Below, one piece after another: positions 1 through 9,700 of a DNA stretch of 64,000 bases. A program made the translations under genes and the position numbers. Numbering within the stretch: position 1 is the stretch's first letter; each line of letters opens with the position of its first letter. This DNA is from Pseudoteredinibacter isoporae_A (GTDB lineage Bacteria; Pseudomonadota; Gammaproteobacteria; Pseudomonadales; Cellvibrionaceae): NCBI RefSeq assembly GCF_040372805.1, contig NZ_BAABWJ010000010.1, forward strand, positions 62,001 through 126,000, in the 5' to 3' direction. Below the pieces are notes generated by a model. The model did not search any database and was not told the DNA's origin. It saw nothing but the letters and a program-made list of their open reading frames with translations.

Positions 1-223
1 CGGCATCGAGAATAGCGGGCATGTTCAAATAGGATTGGCCGACTTCAGCGGGGCCAATACAAACAGCCTTATCGGCCATATGCACATGCAGGGCATTGGC
101 GTCGGCTTCAGAATAAACGGCAACAGTACGGTAACCCAATGACTGGGCGGTACGGATTACCCGACAGGCAATTTCGCCTCGGTTGGCTACCAGAATGGTA
201 TTAATTGCGTTGTGTTCAGACAT
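1..223 (-). CDS. Acyl-CoA carboxylase biotin carboxylase (alpha) subunit, N-terminal part, atuF-like
   Basis: The reading frame starts at an ATG (complement of 221-223) and runs off the left edge, so only about 74 residues are present. The start of the protein shows the biotin carboxylase N-terminal signature ILVANRGEIACRVIRTA followed by YRTVAVYSEADANALHVHMAD, which belongs to the ATP-grasp biotin carboxylase family (carboxylases of geranyl-, methylcrotonyl-, propionyl- or acetyl-CoA). It lies last in a minus-strand operon, 36 bases after the enoyl-CoA hydratase gene, with the matching carboxyltransferase subunit two genes upstream. By position it corresponds to atuF, the alpha subunit of geranyl-CoA carboxylase. 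The biotinyl domain is outside the window, so the substrate assignment is inferred from gene order alone. Confidence 0.85.
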   Translation of the reverse strand, partial: MSEHNAINTILVANRGEIACRVIRTAQSLGYRTVAVYSEADANALHVHMADKAVCIGPAEVGQSYLNMPAILDA

Positions 224-259
224 AATCTTCACTCTACGAAGTTACTTTTTACTCGTCAC

Positions 260-1072
260 TTATTGAGCCCACTCGGGCTTGCGTTTCTCAACAAAGGCCA
301 TGGTGCCTTCGGGGCCTTCGCCCTGAGTGACAGCATCACTGAATTTTCTGGCGGCATCATCAAGCAGAGGTTCGAGCTCTTCATTACCGACTCGCAGCAG
401 CAAAGCTTTAGTCACGGCATTGGCCTCCGGTGCACATTGCTTAACTTGTTCAACAGCGGCCTGAATTTGAGCTTGAAAATCTTCGTCATCCACAGCCACG
501 CTGTGGACAATACCGAGTTCTCTGGCTTCATCTGCTTTAATGCGAACATTGAAAAGCGCTAAGCGGCGGGCTTGTGTTAAACCGACCCGTGCGGCGACAA
601 AGGGAGCAATTTGTGCCGGCGGTAATCCCATGCTGGTTTCGGGAAGAGCAAAACGTGCACTGGGGTGTGCAATGCCCCAGTCGGAAATACAGGCCAGACC
701 GAAACCGCCGCCCATAACCGTGCCTTCCAAGGCGGTGATTAACACCTGAGGGATTTGGTTCGCCAGAGTAATCATCTTTCCGAATTGTCGATTCAATCGG
801 AAATAGGCATCCGGGTCGCCTTCTGCTGCAGCTTGGCTGGCGCCCGACATATCTTTCAGGTCGCCACCTGCACAGAAATGACCTTCAGCGCCGCGAAACA
901 CCACTGCACGGATGTCGCGGCGTGGCAGTAATGCCTCAAAGATGGCCATCATTTCTGAAACCATATTCAAGGTCATTGCGTTGCGACGTTGGGGGCGATT
1001 GATGGTCAGGTACAAGACATGGTCCTGTTGCTCAACAATCAGTTCTTTGCACTGTGGCAGCTCAGTACTCAT
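260..1072 (-). CDS. Enoyl-CoA hydratase/isohexenylglutaconyl-CoA hydratase-like (atuE-like)
   Basis: 270-residue crotonase-fold protein. Visible family features are the oxyanion-hole stretch HFCAGGDLKDM near residue 66, a second CoA-binding loop EGTVMGGGFGLA around 115, and the catalytic Glu region FALPETSMGLPPAQIAPF around 142-160. The LPPAQIAPF stretch resembles, as I remember it, isohexenylglutaconyl-CoA hydratase (AtuE) more than methylglutaconyl-CoA hydratase (LiuC). Its place after an acyl-CoA dehydrogenase and a carboxyltransferase, and before the biotin carboxylase, fits atuE, which hydrates the carboxylated geranyl-CoA intermediate. Cytoplasmic. The gap to the preceding dehydrogenase gene is only 12 bases, so they are cotranscribed. 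The family is certain; the precise substrate is inferred. Confidence 0.85.
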   Translation of the reverse strand: MSTELPQCKELIVEQQDHVLYLTINRPQRRNAMTLNMVSEMMAIFEALLPRRDIRAVVFRGAEGHFCAGGDLKDMSGASQAAAEGDPDAYFRLNRQFGKMITLANQIPQVLITALEGTVMGGGFGLACISDWGIAHPSARFALPETSMGLPPAQIAPFVAARVGLTQARRLALFNVRIKADEARELGIVHSVAVDDEDFQAQIQAAVEQVKQCAPEANAVTKALLLRVGNEELEPLLDDAARKFSDAVTQGEGPEGTMAFVEKRKPEWAQ

Positions 1073-1084
1073 GATTTTCCCCTG

Positions 1085-2242
1085 TTATTTTTTATGACGC
1101 GGTGAAATGTCCATCAGCTTGGTAATAATGCCAAGCATCACTTCATCAGCACCACCGCCAATGGACACCAGGCGGGTATCACGATAGAAGCGAGCAATGC
1201 GATTTTCCCACATGAAGCCCATGCCTCCCCAGTACTGTAAACAGGCATCGGTTATTTCACGTGACAAACGACCCACCTTGAGTTTGGCCATGGACGCTTT
1301 CAGTGTGACGTCTTCACCATTGATATAACCTTCGACCGCGTTGTAAGTCAGCGCGCGCAACGCTTCAATTTCGGTTTGCAGTTCGGCCATGCGATAGTTA
1401 ACCACTTGATTGTCCAGGACGGACTTACCAAAAATCTGACGCTCTCGAGTGTATTTAATGGTTTCTTCAATGCACTGTTCCAAACCCAGAATGCCGTTGG
1501 CGGCTGCGAACAAACGCTCTTCCTGGAACTGCAACATTTGATAGGTAAAACCCTGGCCTTCTTCGCCAATCAAGTAACGTTGGGGGACGCGCACGTTGTC
1601 GAAAAAGATTTGCGCGGTGTCGGAAGAGCGCATGCCCAGTTTATTCAAACGATCTGAAAAGCTGATGCCTGGCAAATCGGTGGGAACCACAATCAAGGAT
1701 TTATTGACGTAGGGCTTATCGTCAGAAGTATTGGCCAACAAGCAAATGAAATCGGCCTGAGTGGAATTGGTGATCCACATTTTGGTGCCGTTGATGATGT
1801 AATCGTCACCATCTTTGCGCGCTGTTGTTTTAATGTTGGCAACGTCGGAACCTGCATGGGGCTCGCTGACGCCAATGGATACGACTTTTTCACCCGCAAT
1901 GGCTGGGGCCAGAAATTCGTGACGCAGCTCATCACTGCCAAACTTGGCCAATGCTGGGGTCGCCATATCGGTTTGTACACCGATGCCCATAGGGACGCCA
2001 CCGCAATGGGCTGAGCCCAGGGCTTCTGAGAAAGCAATCTGATAACTGTAGTCCAGTCCCATACCGCCAAACTCTTCGGGCTTGGCGATGCCTAACAGGC
2101 CGAGAGCCCCCATTTTTTTGAACAGTTCTTTGGCGGGAAAAATGCCAGCTTCTTCCCACTCTTCAACATAAGGGTTGATTTCTTTTTCAACAAACGCCTT
2201 GGTTGTACGCATGATTTCATGGTGTTGTTCGTTATACAGCAT
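1085..2242 (-). CDS. Acyl-CoA dehydrogenase, citronellyl-CoA dehydrogenase-like (atuD-like)
   Basis: 385-residue FAD acyl-CoA dehydrogenase spanning the full family length. Motifs seen are GVSEPHAGSDVAN (about 124-136), WITNSTQAD (156-164), and the C-terminal QYWGGMGFMWENRIARFYRD. The position used for the catalytic Glu in medium-chain enzymes reads SIGGGADE and has no Glu there. Instead FQEERL at 239-244 places a Glu (E242) where isovaleryl- and long-chain-type enzymes keep their catalytic base. That pattern suits branched substrates. It lies between the carboxyltransferase (19 bases upstream) and the hydratase (12 bases downstream), which is the atuC-D-E order, and this supports citronellyl-CoA as substrate. 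The family is secure; the substrate is inferred. Confidence 0.88.
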   Translation of the reverse strand: MLYNEQHHEIMRTTKAFVEKEINPYVEEWEEAGIFPAKELFKKMGALGLLGIAKPEEFGGMGLDYSYQIAFSEALGSAHCGGVPMGIGVQTDMATPALAKFGSDELRHEFLAPAIAGEKVVSIGVSEPHAGSDVANIKTTARKDGDDYIINGTKMWITNSTQADFICLLANTSDDKPYVNKSLIVVPTDLPGISFSDRLNKLGMRSSDTAQIFFDNVRVPQRYLIGEEGQGFTYQMLQFQEERLFAAANGILGLEQCIEETIKYTRERQIFGKSVLDNQVVNYRMAELQTEIEALRALTYNAVEGYINGEDVTLKASMAKLKVGRLSREITDACLQYWGGMGFMWENRIARFYRDTRLVSIGGGADEVMLGIITKLMDISPRHKK

Positions 2243-2261
2243 GGTGTCAATTCCTTAAGTG

Positions 2262-3875
2262 TTAGAGGCGAGCAACGCCAAAAGTATTTGTTTTCAATGG
2301 ACGAACAGCGGCTTCGCGGCAGATATCCAATGTGTAGGCCAGTACCTTGCGGGTATCGCGTGGATCGATAATGCCGTCGTCCCACATGCGGGCGGTGCAA
2401 GCCAGGGCAGTTGATTGTGCTTCCAGCATGTCGGTGGTTTGCTTTTCCAGGCCATCGAGCATGGCTTCATCTACCTGGCCGGCTTGTTTCATTTTGGCTT
2501 CGGCAACAATACGCAGAACCTGACCAGCTTGAGCGCCGCCCATTACCATGGTTTTGCTGTTCGGCCAGGCAAAAATGAAAGTTGGATCAAACCCTCGGCC
2601 ACACATCGCGTAGTTGCCCGCACCGTACGACCCTCCAACCACGATACTGATTTTCGGAACACTGGCGGTGGCCACGGCCTGAATGAGTTTGGAACCGTGT
2701 TTGATAATGCCGGCTTGCTCGGATTCGGTGCCGACCATAAAACCGGTGGTGTTGTGCAGGAACAGAATAGGGATATTGCTTTGCTCACAGAGCTGAATAA
2801 ATTGTGCGGCTTTAGTGGCACCGTTTGCTGTAATAGGGCCGTTATTGCCGATCACGCCGACGGTTTGACCTTCGATCCACATATGACCGCAAACGGTTTG
2901 CTGGTCGTATTCCACTTTGAAATCTAAGAATTCCGAACCGTCAGACAATCGAGCGATGATTTCGCGGACATCGTAGGGTTTTTTTGAATCGGCGGGGACA
3001 ACGCCTAAAAGTTCGTCGGGACCGTATAAAGGCTCTTTGAAATCAGGTTTATGATTCACCGGTAATTGTTGATTCCAGGGCAGGGTGGCCATCACTTCCC
3101 GAGCAATACGAATGCCATCGGCGTCGTCTTCGGCCAGGTATTCCCCGGTCCCTGGAATACCGGTGTGCATTTCTGCACCACCTAATTCCTCATCGGTCGC
3201 AATTTCACCGGTTGCGGCTTTCAGCAGTGGTGGCCCGGCAAGGTACATAGTGGCTTGATTACGAACCATGATGGTGTAATCAGATAGGCCCGGTTGATAA
3301 GCTCCACCCGCCGTGGCGCTGCCGTGTACCACGGTCACTTGGGGAATGCCTGCGGCAGATTTACGAGCTTGATTGGCAAAGCCACGGCCGCCGTGTGCAA
3401 AGGTGTCAGCGGCGTAGGTCAGGTTCGCGCCACCACTTTGTGCCAGGGTAACGCTGGGTAATTTGTTCTCGAAGGAAATTTGCTGCATGCGCAGTGCTTT
3501 TTCCAGACCAATCGGAGTGATAGTGCCGCCCTTAACGGCAAAGTTATCGACGCGCACCATGCAGCGGACACCGGAAACATAACCAATGCCACAAATTGAA
3601 CCGGCGCCTGCACCCGTACCGTCTTGGTCATCATACATTTTGTAACCGGCCAATGAAGACAGTTCAAGATAGGGGGCGCCGGGGTCCAGTAGCTTGGCCA
3701 GTCGCTCACGTGGTAGGATCATTTTACGTTTGGCGTAACGTTCTTTTTTCGACAATTCAGTTTGATAAACCTTGTCTTCGATTTCACGTACAACATCCAT
3801 AGAAGCTTGCATGGCTTCCTGATTCCGGGCGAATTCCTCTGAATGAGGATCGATCTGGGATTCAATAATAGGCAT
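2262..3875 (-). CDS. Acyl-CoA carboxylase carboxyltransferase (beta) subunit, geranyl-CoA carboxylase-like (atuC-like)
   Basis: 537-residue biotin-dependent carboxyltransferase with N and C crotonase-like lobes. Family features include the N-lobe AQSGGANLTYAADTFAHGG, GSATAGGAYQPGLSDY, and the C-lobe NNTGFMVGTESEQAGIIKHG, SYGAGNYAMCGRGFDP and FAWPNSKTMVMGGAQ. The length matches the beta subunits of methylcrotonyl- and geranyl-CoA carboxylases (about 535-538 residues). It pairs with the biotin carboxylase at the left edge of the window. Gene order SDR-beta-dehydrogenase-hydratase-alpha matches atuBCDEF. The liu order (dehydrogenase-beta-hydratase-alpha) does not fit, so geranyl-CoA is the more likely substrate. 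Confirmation needs the active-site residue that separates geranyl- from methylcrotonyl-CoA enzymes, which I did not assign. Confidence 0.88.
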   Translation of the reverse strand: MPIIESQIDPHSEEFARNQEAMQASMDVVREIEDKVYQTELSKKERYAKRKMILPRERLAKLLDPGAPYLELSSLAGYKMYDDQDGTGAGAGSICGIGYVSGVRCMVRVDNFAVKGGTITPIGLEKALRMQQISFENKLPSVTLAQSGGANLTYAADTFAHGGRGFANQARKSAAGIPQVTVVHGSATAGGAYQPGLSDYTIMVRNQATMYLAGPPLLKAATGEIATDEELGGAEMHTGIPGTGEYLAEDDADGIRIAREVMATLPWNQQLPVNHKPDFKEPLYGPDELLGVVPADSKKPYDVREIIARLSDGSEFLDFKVEYDQQTVCGHMWIEGQTVGVIGNNGPITANGATKAAQFIQLCEQSNIPILFLHNTTGFMVGTESEQAGIIKHGSKLIQAVATASVPKISIVVGGSYGAGNYAMCGRGFDPTFIFAWPNSKTMVMGGAQAGQVLRIVAEAKMKQAGQVDEAMLDGLEKQTTDMLEAQSTALACTARMWDDGIIDPRDTRKVLAYTLDICREAAVRPLKTNTFGVARL

Positions 3876-3910
3876 AAGTTTGTTCTCTAAATCCGGGTCC
3901 GTTAACTGGC

Positions 3911-4792
3911 CTAGTTTTTCAGTACGTCAGGCAGTTCAGCACGATGAAAGCCATTGTAGGTTTCGGTGTTTTCCACTTTTCCGGGTGGCAGTGGGAAGAG
4001 GGCCGGGGCTGAGCCCATGCTGGCGGCGCCGTCTACTCGCAGAGTTTGTCCCGAGATAAAATTTGCGCCATCACTGAGTAAGAAACACAACACTGAGGCA
4101 ATTTCGGCTTCACTGGCGATACGGCCCAAAGGGACATGGTTTTTAAGATTGCGAATGCCTTCTTTCATCCAGTCCGGATAGGTGTCGAAACCGGATGAGG
4201 CGACCCATCCCGGGGCAACAGCGTTCACGCGAACTCCATAACGCCCCCATTCCCAAGCGGCGGTTTTAGTGAAGTTTTCCATACCTGCGCGGGCTGCACC
4301 GGAGTGGCCCATACCCGGCATACCATTGAGGTTATCAGCGGTGATATTCACAATGTTGCCGCCGTGTTCCTGAAAATGTTGCTTGTAGAGCTCGCGGGCC
4401 ATCAGGAAACCACCGATCAGGTTGGATCGGACAACGGTTTCAAAGCCCTTTTGGCTGATGGCTTCCAAGGGCGATGGAAACTGACCGCCAGCGTTATTGA
4501 CGAGGCCGTGAATGCGTTTATTTTCTTTGAGAATATTGGCGATTACTTCCGTGACTTTTTCTTCGTCCCGAATGTCGATGCTGTGGCATTCGGCTTGTCC
4601 GCCATCCGCTTTAATTTCTGCCGCAGTGGTTGCCAGTTTTTCCATTGAGCGGCCAAGTAAAATGACTTTGGCTCCCAAACTGGAAAGTTCATGGGCTGTG
4701 CAGCGACCAATTCCGCTGCCACCACCGGTGATGATAATAGTTTTGCCGGCGAAGCTGCCGGCGGCTAATGTTGATTGATAACTCATAGTCAA
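3911..4792 (-). CDS. Short-chain dehydrogenase/reductase (atuB-like)
   Basis: 293-residue classical-type SDR. The cofactor loop TGGGSGIGRCTAHEL is near residues 22-36, NNAGGQFPSP follows around 99, and the C-terminal half has the VAPGWVASSGF loop and SDGANFISGQTLRVDGAA. The usual YxxxK catalytic pair is modified: the region reads GMGHSGAARAGMENFTKTAA, so the Tyr is replaced and Lys is not in its usual place. The same Ser/Ala-rich region is typical of 2,4-dienoyl-CoA reductase-like SDRs. It sits at the AtuB position, upstream of atuC. A role in oxidising citronellol or geraniol intermediates, or in reducing an acyl-CoA, is inferred from context only. Confidence 0.82.
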   Translation of the reverse strand: MTMSYQSTLAAGSFAGKTIIITGGGSGIGRCTAHELSSLGAKVILLGRSMEKLATTAAEIKADGGQAECHSIDIRDEEKVTEVIANILKENKRIHGLVNNAGGQFPSPLEAISQKGFETVVRSNLIGGFLMARELYKQHFQEHGGNIVNITADNLNGMPGMGHSGAARAGMENFTKTAAWEWGRYGVRVNAVAPGWVASSGFDTYPDWMKEGIRNLKNHVPLGRIASEAEIASVLCFLLSDGANFISGQTLRVDGAASMGSAPALFPLPPGKVENTETYNGFHRAELPDVLKN

Positions 4793-4829
4793 TTCCTACT
4801 CTGAAATTCCTGTCGTGTTTGGCAGAGGC

Positions 4830-5684
4830 TTATAGGAATAATTCGCGGGCTTCTTGTGGACTGGCAACTTCGCGTCCCGCTTCTCTGGCGATATTGGCTA
4901 AGGCTTCGATCAACTGACCATTGCCGGTGGTTTTGCTGCCATCGGGCAGATAAAAGGTGTCTTCCACGCCGGTACGTAAATTGCCGCCCAATTCGGCGGT
5001 TTTACGGTGAGCGTCCCAGATTTCCTGGCGGCCGATCAAGGTGGTTTGCCACTGTGAACCCGGTTTCATGTATTTCACCAGCAATTCCAACAGTTCTGGA
5101 TCACAAGGCATACCTGAGGCGACGCCCATAACAAAGTTATAGTGTGCTTTGTCGACCATGCCTACGTCCTGGAACATATTGACGGAACGTACAATACCGA
5201 CGTCAAAACATTCGAATTCCGGGCGGGTGCCACTTTCTTTCATACAATCGAGCATTTCCTGAATTTTTTCTACCGGGTTATCAAACAACATGGGTGGCCA
5301 GGCCCAGGTGCCGTTGGAACGGGTCTTCAGGTAGTTCAGGCTGCCCGAGTTCATCGCAGCTATTTCCGGCTTGCCTGCGCGTAGACACGCCATAGGCCCT
5401 TCCTGTTTACGGCCGGGAACACCGGTGGAGAAATTCAGAATTACATCGGGACAAGCTTCACGAATGGCGTCGGAGATTGCGCAGGCCACTTCGGGTTCCC
5501 AGCTTGGCATATGCCCCTGGCCTTCTTCCTGCTTACGGAAGTGAACATGCATACAGCTGGCGCCGGCGTTGTAAGCGTCGCGGGCTGAATCGGCCATCTC
5601 CTTGATGGTGACTGGCACTGGATGTTGCTTGGGGTCGGTTAATACGCCGGTGAGAGAACAGGTAATTACGGCCTTATTAGACAT
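4830..5684 (-). CDS. BKACE/3-keto-5-aminohexanoate cleavage enzyme family protein (DUF849)
   Basis: 284-residue TIM-barrel protein of the BKACE family. These enzymes use a metal ion to condense a beta-keto acid with acetyl-CoA and release acetoacetate plus a new acyl-CoA. Metal ligands are visible as CMHVHFR (H46 and H48, the same numbers as in the founding Kce enzyme) and a Glu in TGVEDTFYL (E241). Other family stretches are NFSTGVPG and AAMNSGSLNY. It is the first gene of the minus-strand operon, faces the TetR regulator, and takes the place held by atuA in Pseudomonas. Its job may be to remove or rearrange a 3-oxo or branched keto acid formed late in the terpene pathway; this is inference. 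Confidence 0.85.
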   Translation of the reverse strand: MSNKAVITCSLTGVLTDPKQHPVPVTIKEMADSARDAYNAGASCMHVHFRKQEEGQGHMPSWEPEVACAISDAIREACPDVILNFSTGVPGRKQEGPMACLRAGKPEIAAMNSGSLNYLKTRSNGTWAWPPMLFDNPVEKIQEMLDCMKESGTRPEFECFDVGIVRSVNMFQDVGMVDKAHYNFVMGVASGMPCDPELLELLVKYMKPGSQWQTTLIGRQEIWDAHRKTAELGGNLRTGVEDTFYLPDGSKTTGNGQLIEALANIAREAGREVASPQEARELFL

Positions 5685-5743
5685 GGTTGGCTCCCGCTAT
5701 TGTCTTTTGTTAGGAGGTGGTCACTTACTTAAGTTTTTACTTG

Positions 5744-5759
5744 CCAAGCAAGCGCTTGG
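5744..5759. promoter_or_regulatory. Operator copy 1: CCAAGC-N4-GCTTGG
   Basis: Perfect 6-bp inverted repeat CCAAGC-AAGC-GCTTGG in the 345-base divergent region between the BKACE gene and the TetR gene. A second copy with identical arms lies 37 bases to the right, centre to centre. Paired perfect dyads between a catabolic operon and a divergent TetR gene are the usual layout of a TetR operator; AtuR of Pseudomonas is known to bind two neighbouring inverted repeats. Binding by the local TetR protein is inferred. Confidence 0.7.
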
Positions 5760-5778
5760 TATTGATAATGACAACATT

Positions 5779-5798
5779 AACCAAGCGTGTGCTTGGTT
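5779..5798. promoter_or_regulatory. Operator copy 2: AACCAAGC-N4-GCTTGGTT
   Basis: Perfect 8-bp inverted repeat AACCAAGC-GTGT-GCTTGGTT whose core (5781-5796) repeats the arms of the operator at 5744-5759. It lies about 95 bases upstream of the BKACE start (minus strand) and about 235 bases upstream of the TetR gene. A GATAAT hexamer at 5764-5769 lies between the two copies, so a bound repressor could cover a promoter. The rest of the 5685-6029 region shows no coding potential. Confidence 0.7.
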
Positions 5799-6029
5799 GT
5801 CAATAAGGTAGCTTGAAATTTTAATGGCAAAATCGGTTGTTCACGGGCTTTTGTCGCTCTGGGCAGCTGGTGTGGGTTAATTGGCCAATTCATTGGCTGC
5901 CGTGGGCTCTAGCCCTTTCGGCTGGCGGGCTTATCCTTATAATGTGCGGCTTTCGCTCTGAAGGCGGGTTATTCTTTTGAGCGGGTATCGGACGATGGAT
6001 TGTCTGCCATGAACCGTTAAATAGGAAAG

Positions 6030-6671
6030 GTGAGGCTTATTATTGTGCATGGTGCTTTGAATCAATTGCCTGAAGTTCCCGTTTTAGTAGCCGACGGGGT
6101 TATTACCGATCCAGAGTCTGCCAAAGGACGTTTGCTGGGGGCCTCGGCCAGCCTGTTTAAACAGAAAGGGTTCGCTCGCACGACAGTGCGCGATATCGCC
6201 GCTGAAGTGGGTATTCTGTCCGGCAGCATTTTTCATCACTTCCCTAATAAAGAGAGTATTTTATTGGCGGTGATGAGTGAGGCTATTTCATTGGCTTTGG
6301 CGCGTATGCATAAGGCTGTCGAAGGTGAACAGGACGTAGTGAAGAAGTTTCGAGCGTTGGTGCGTTGTGAGCTGGAGGCGATCCACGGGTTTACCGGTGT
6401 TGGTTTTACCTTACTGTCCTCGGAGTGGCGTTACCTGTCGGAAGCCAGTCAAAAAGAAGTGCTCAAATTGCGGGATGAATATGAAAGCTTTCACCGCAGT
6501 GTTTATGCCGAAGCAAAAGCTCAAGGCCTGATTGCCGTCGAACCTTTTTTCCTGCGCCATTTTCTGCGTGGTGCCTTAGCTGAAACAGGGCATTGGTTTC
6601 ATCTGGATGGGAATTACTCGCTGGATGAATTGGTCGAGCAAGTTTGTCTGACGGCCGCTTTGCCTAAATAA
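6030..6671 (+). CDS. TetR family transcriptional regulator (atuR-like)
   Basis: 213-residue TetR regulator. The N-terminal helix-turn-helix is clear: KGRLLGASASLFKQKGFARTTVRDIAAEVGI, then SGSIFHHFPNKESILLAV (about residues 33-83). The C-terminal ligand domain is alpha-helical and not diagnostic. The start used is a GTG at 6030. A second in-frame GTG at 6045 has a better-spaced Shine-Dalgarno (AGGTGAGG, 6028-6035), so the true N-terminus may be five residues shorter. It is divergent from the atu-like operon, with two CCAAGC-N4-GCTTGG dyads between them, and is most simply the local repressor, released by a terpenoid acyl-CoA. The ligand is inferred by analogy with AtuR. Confidence 0.85.
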   Translation: MRLIIVHGALNQLPEVPVLVADGVITDPESAKGRLLGASASLFKQKGFARTTVRDIAAEVGILSGSIFHHFPNKESILLAVMSEAISLALARMHKAVEGEQDVVKKFRALVRCELEAIHGFTGVGFTLLSSEWRYLSEASQKEVLKLRDEYESFHRSVYAEAKAQGLIAVEPFFLRHFLRGALAETGHWFHLDGNYSLDELVEQVCLTAALPK

Positions 6672-6718
6672 GCCTGTTCCGGGCGGCAGTGATGTTCTGC
6701 TCTGAGGATGATCACTCG

Positions 6719-9700
6719 CTAATGGAAATCTCGGGATGTACTGCGAAGTCGACCGAGTAAATCGGTATGGTCGATTAATTTACCGGCCACTATGTGCGTT
6801 ACCCCGGCGGCCTGTTCCACAATCCCTTTAACCTCAAGAATCTTTGCCTGCAGAAAAGGTTTCTTTTGAGCTCGGGCTGTTGCGGCCCAGACGATGATGT
6901 TCATTTGTCCGAACTCATCTTCCAGTGTCACGAAGGTGACCCCAGATGCGGTGCCAGGGCTTTGCCGGCTGGTGACCAATCCAATCGTTTGCACGATTTG
7001 CCCATTGCGACAATCACTCAGGCTTTGAGCATTGGGGTATTGCTGAAAAAAACCTCGTTGGCGCAATAGAGTAATGGGGTGTTGCTCCAGGCTTAAACCG
7101 AGACTGCGGTAATCTTCTAAAAGATTCTCTTCGGCGCTGGGTTGAAAGCTCAGTTGATGGTGTGTGTCGACGTCGAATACCAAATTGTCTGTGCTGTGAG
7201 CGACGGCATTATCCCAGCGCGCCTGGAACCGGTGCTTGCTGAAACGACGTAGAGCATTGGCGCTGGCCAGGGCTTCCATGGCCTGCCGGTTCAAGGAAAG
7301 GTTTTGCAGGTCCTGCATCGTGCGAGGGCGATACCGTTCGATACGTTCGGCTGTCTCTTGGTTCAGCCCTTTCACTTGCTTTAGACCTAAGCGCAACGCA
7401 TCACCTTCCATGCTGTGTTCCCAGTTGGATGCCTGAACACATACGGGCAGTACTTTGACGCCATGACGACGAGCATCCTGTATCAGCTGAGCTGGGCTGT
7501 AAAAGCCCATCGGTTGGCTATTGAGCAGGGCGCAACAAAACTCGGCGGGGAAGTAATATTTCAACCACGCGGATGTGTACGCCAAAATGGCGAAGCTGGC
7601 CGAGTGGGATTCCGGAAATCCGTATTCACCAAACCCCAGTATTTGCTGAAAGATGCGTTCGGCGTATTCGCTGTCGTAACCTCGTTCGTTCATGCCATCG
7701 ATGAGCTTTTGACGAAAGCCGTGGAGCTGTCCGGTTTTTTTCCAGCTGGCCATAGCGCGTCGTAATTGGTCTGCTTCGCCGCCACTGAAACCCGCGGCGA
7801 CCATCGCCACCTGAATCACCTGCTCTTGAAAAATAGGAACGCCGTAAGTACGTTCCAAAACAGAGCGCAGAGCTTCGGAAGGATAGTCGGCTTCTTCCTC
7901 TCCGTTACGGCGTTTTAAGTAGGGATGCACCATATCGCCCTGAATTGGTCCAGGGCGAACGATGGCAATTTGTACCACCAGATCGTAATAACAACGAGGC
8001 TTCAGGCGAGGCAGCATGCTCATTTGGGCGCGAGACTCGATTTGAAAAATACCCACCGTGTCGGCCTGTTGGATCAGATCGTATACCTGTGGGTCTTCCT
8101 GTAACTGACCGATTTCGGCGATGCTGTAACGGTGCTGGTAACGTTGTTCAATAAGATCAAAACTTCGTCGAATTGCACTCAGCATACCCAGGGATAAAAT
8201 ATCCACTTTTAATAAACCCAATGATTCCAGATCGTCTTTATCCCACTGAATAACAGTGCGTTCATCCATGGCGGCATTCTCAACCGGGACCAAATGATGT
8301 AACGGACCCGCGGCGATAACAAAGCCGCCCACATGTTGTGATAGGTGGCGGGGAAAACCACGTAACGCTTCAACATACTTGATGAGTTGTTGGCTGCGCT
8401 GACTTTTCAGATCCAGGCCTAAGTCCTGCAATTGTTCAGGCCAGGGGGTACCGTCTCGGCGGTTGATGTTTTTAATAAAGTAATCCATTCGGCTTTCAGC
8501 AAAACCCAGGGCCTTGCCGACTTCTCTCAGGGCACTTTTTAAACGATAGGTGATGACGGTAGCGGCCAGCGCTGCTCGCTTTCGGCCGTATTTCTGGTAG
8601 ATATATTGAATCACTTCTTCGCGTCGCTGGCTTTCGAAGTCAACATCGATATCAGGTGGCTCATTACGTTCTTTAGAAATAAAACGTTCAAATAAGACGG
8701 ATATCTTGGCCGGGTTAACGGCAGTGATTTCCAGGCAATAACAGACAATGGAATTGGCAGCAGAGCCGCGCCCTTGATAGAGGATTTTCTGATGTTTGGC
8801 AAATTGAACAATGTCGTAAATCGTCAGAAAAAAATATTCATAAGCTTGTTCTTCAATCAATCGAAGTTCTTTTTCTATGGTGCTTTGAATGTCGTCGGGG
8901 ATGCCTTGAGGGAAGCGCTTTTTACCTCCCGCTGTTACAAGCTGACGAAGATGTTCAATAGCGCTCATTCCTTTCGGTACCAGCTCGCTGGGGTTTTGGT
9001 ATTTTAATTTCCTTAATGAAAAGTGGCAGCGCCTGGCAATGCGAGTGCTGGCCATTAAGTGATCAGCTGGAAAGAGTTTTTTCAATTTTTCAACAGAACG
9101 CAGGCAGGCTTCTTTATTGCTGCTTAGGTGACGCCCTAACTCGGCAACGGGTTTTGCCACCTTGATTGAGCTCAGAATATGTTGCAAGGCTTGTCGTTCG
9201 GGGCTGTGCATCAGTGCACCACCGCAGGCACAAGAGGGGATGTCCAGCTCTTCGGCAAGATGATTCCAATAAGATAAAACATGATGTTCCCCGCCCTGTA
9301 AATGACGGCGGTACGCTAGCCATAAACGTTCACCCTGAGTTTGTTTTAGCCATTCACCCCAGTGCTGATTGTAGTGTTGATGCTGGCGGTCTCGGTGGAG
9401 GTTACGTTTAGGGTTGGCGGCGAGGGGCAGCCACAGCACATAACAATGTTGCAGACTGCGTAAGTCCCAGGGGTCCAGTTGATATTGCCCTTTGCTTGCC
9501 CGTCTCCGGGCCTGGGTAATCAGGCGACACAGTTCACTGTAGGCGGCTTGATCCGGACAGAGTAAAACGAATTCCAATTCTTCTTGGTAGCGGAAAACAC
9601 TGCCAATAATTAAATTCAGTTTGAGCTTTTCCTGTTCAATACAGTGATGGGCACGCACCACGCCTGCCAGTGAGCATTCATCAGTGATGGCGATGGCTTC

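Noticed and set aside
260..3875. Leucine/isovalerate (liu) catabolic operon
   Set aside because: The liu order is dehydrogenase-beta-hydratase-alpha, often with HMG-CoA lyase. Here the carboxyltransferase precedes the dehydrogenase and an SDR leads it, which is the atu order.
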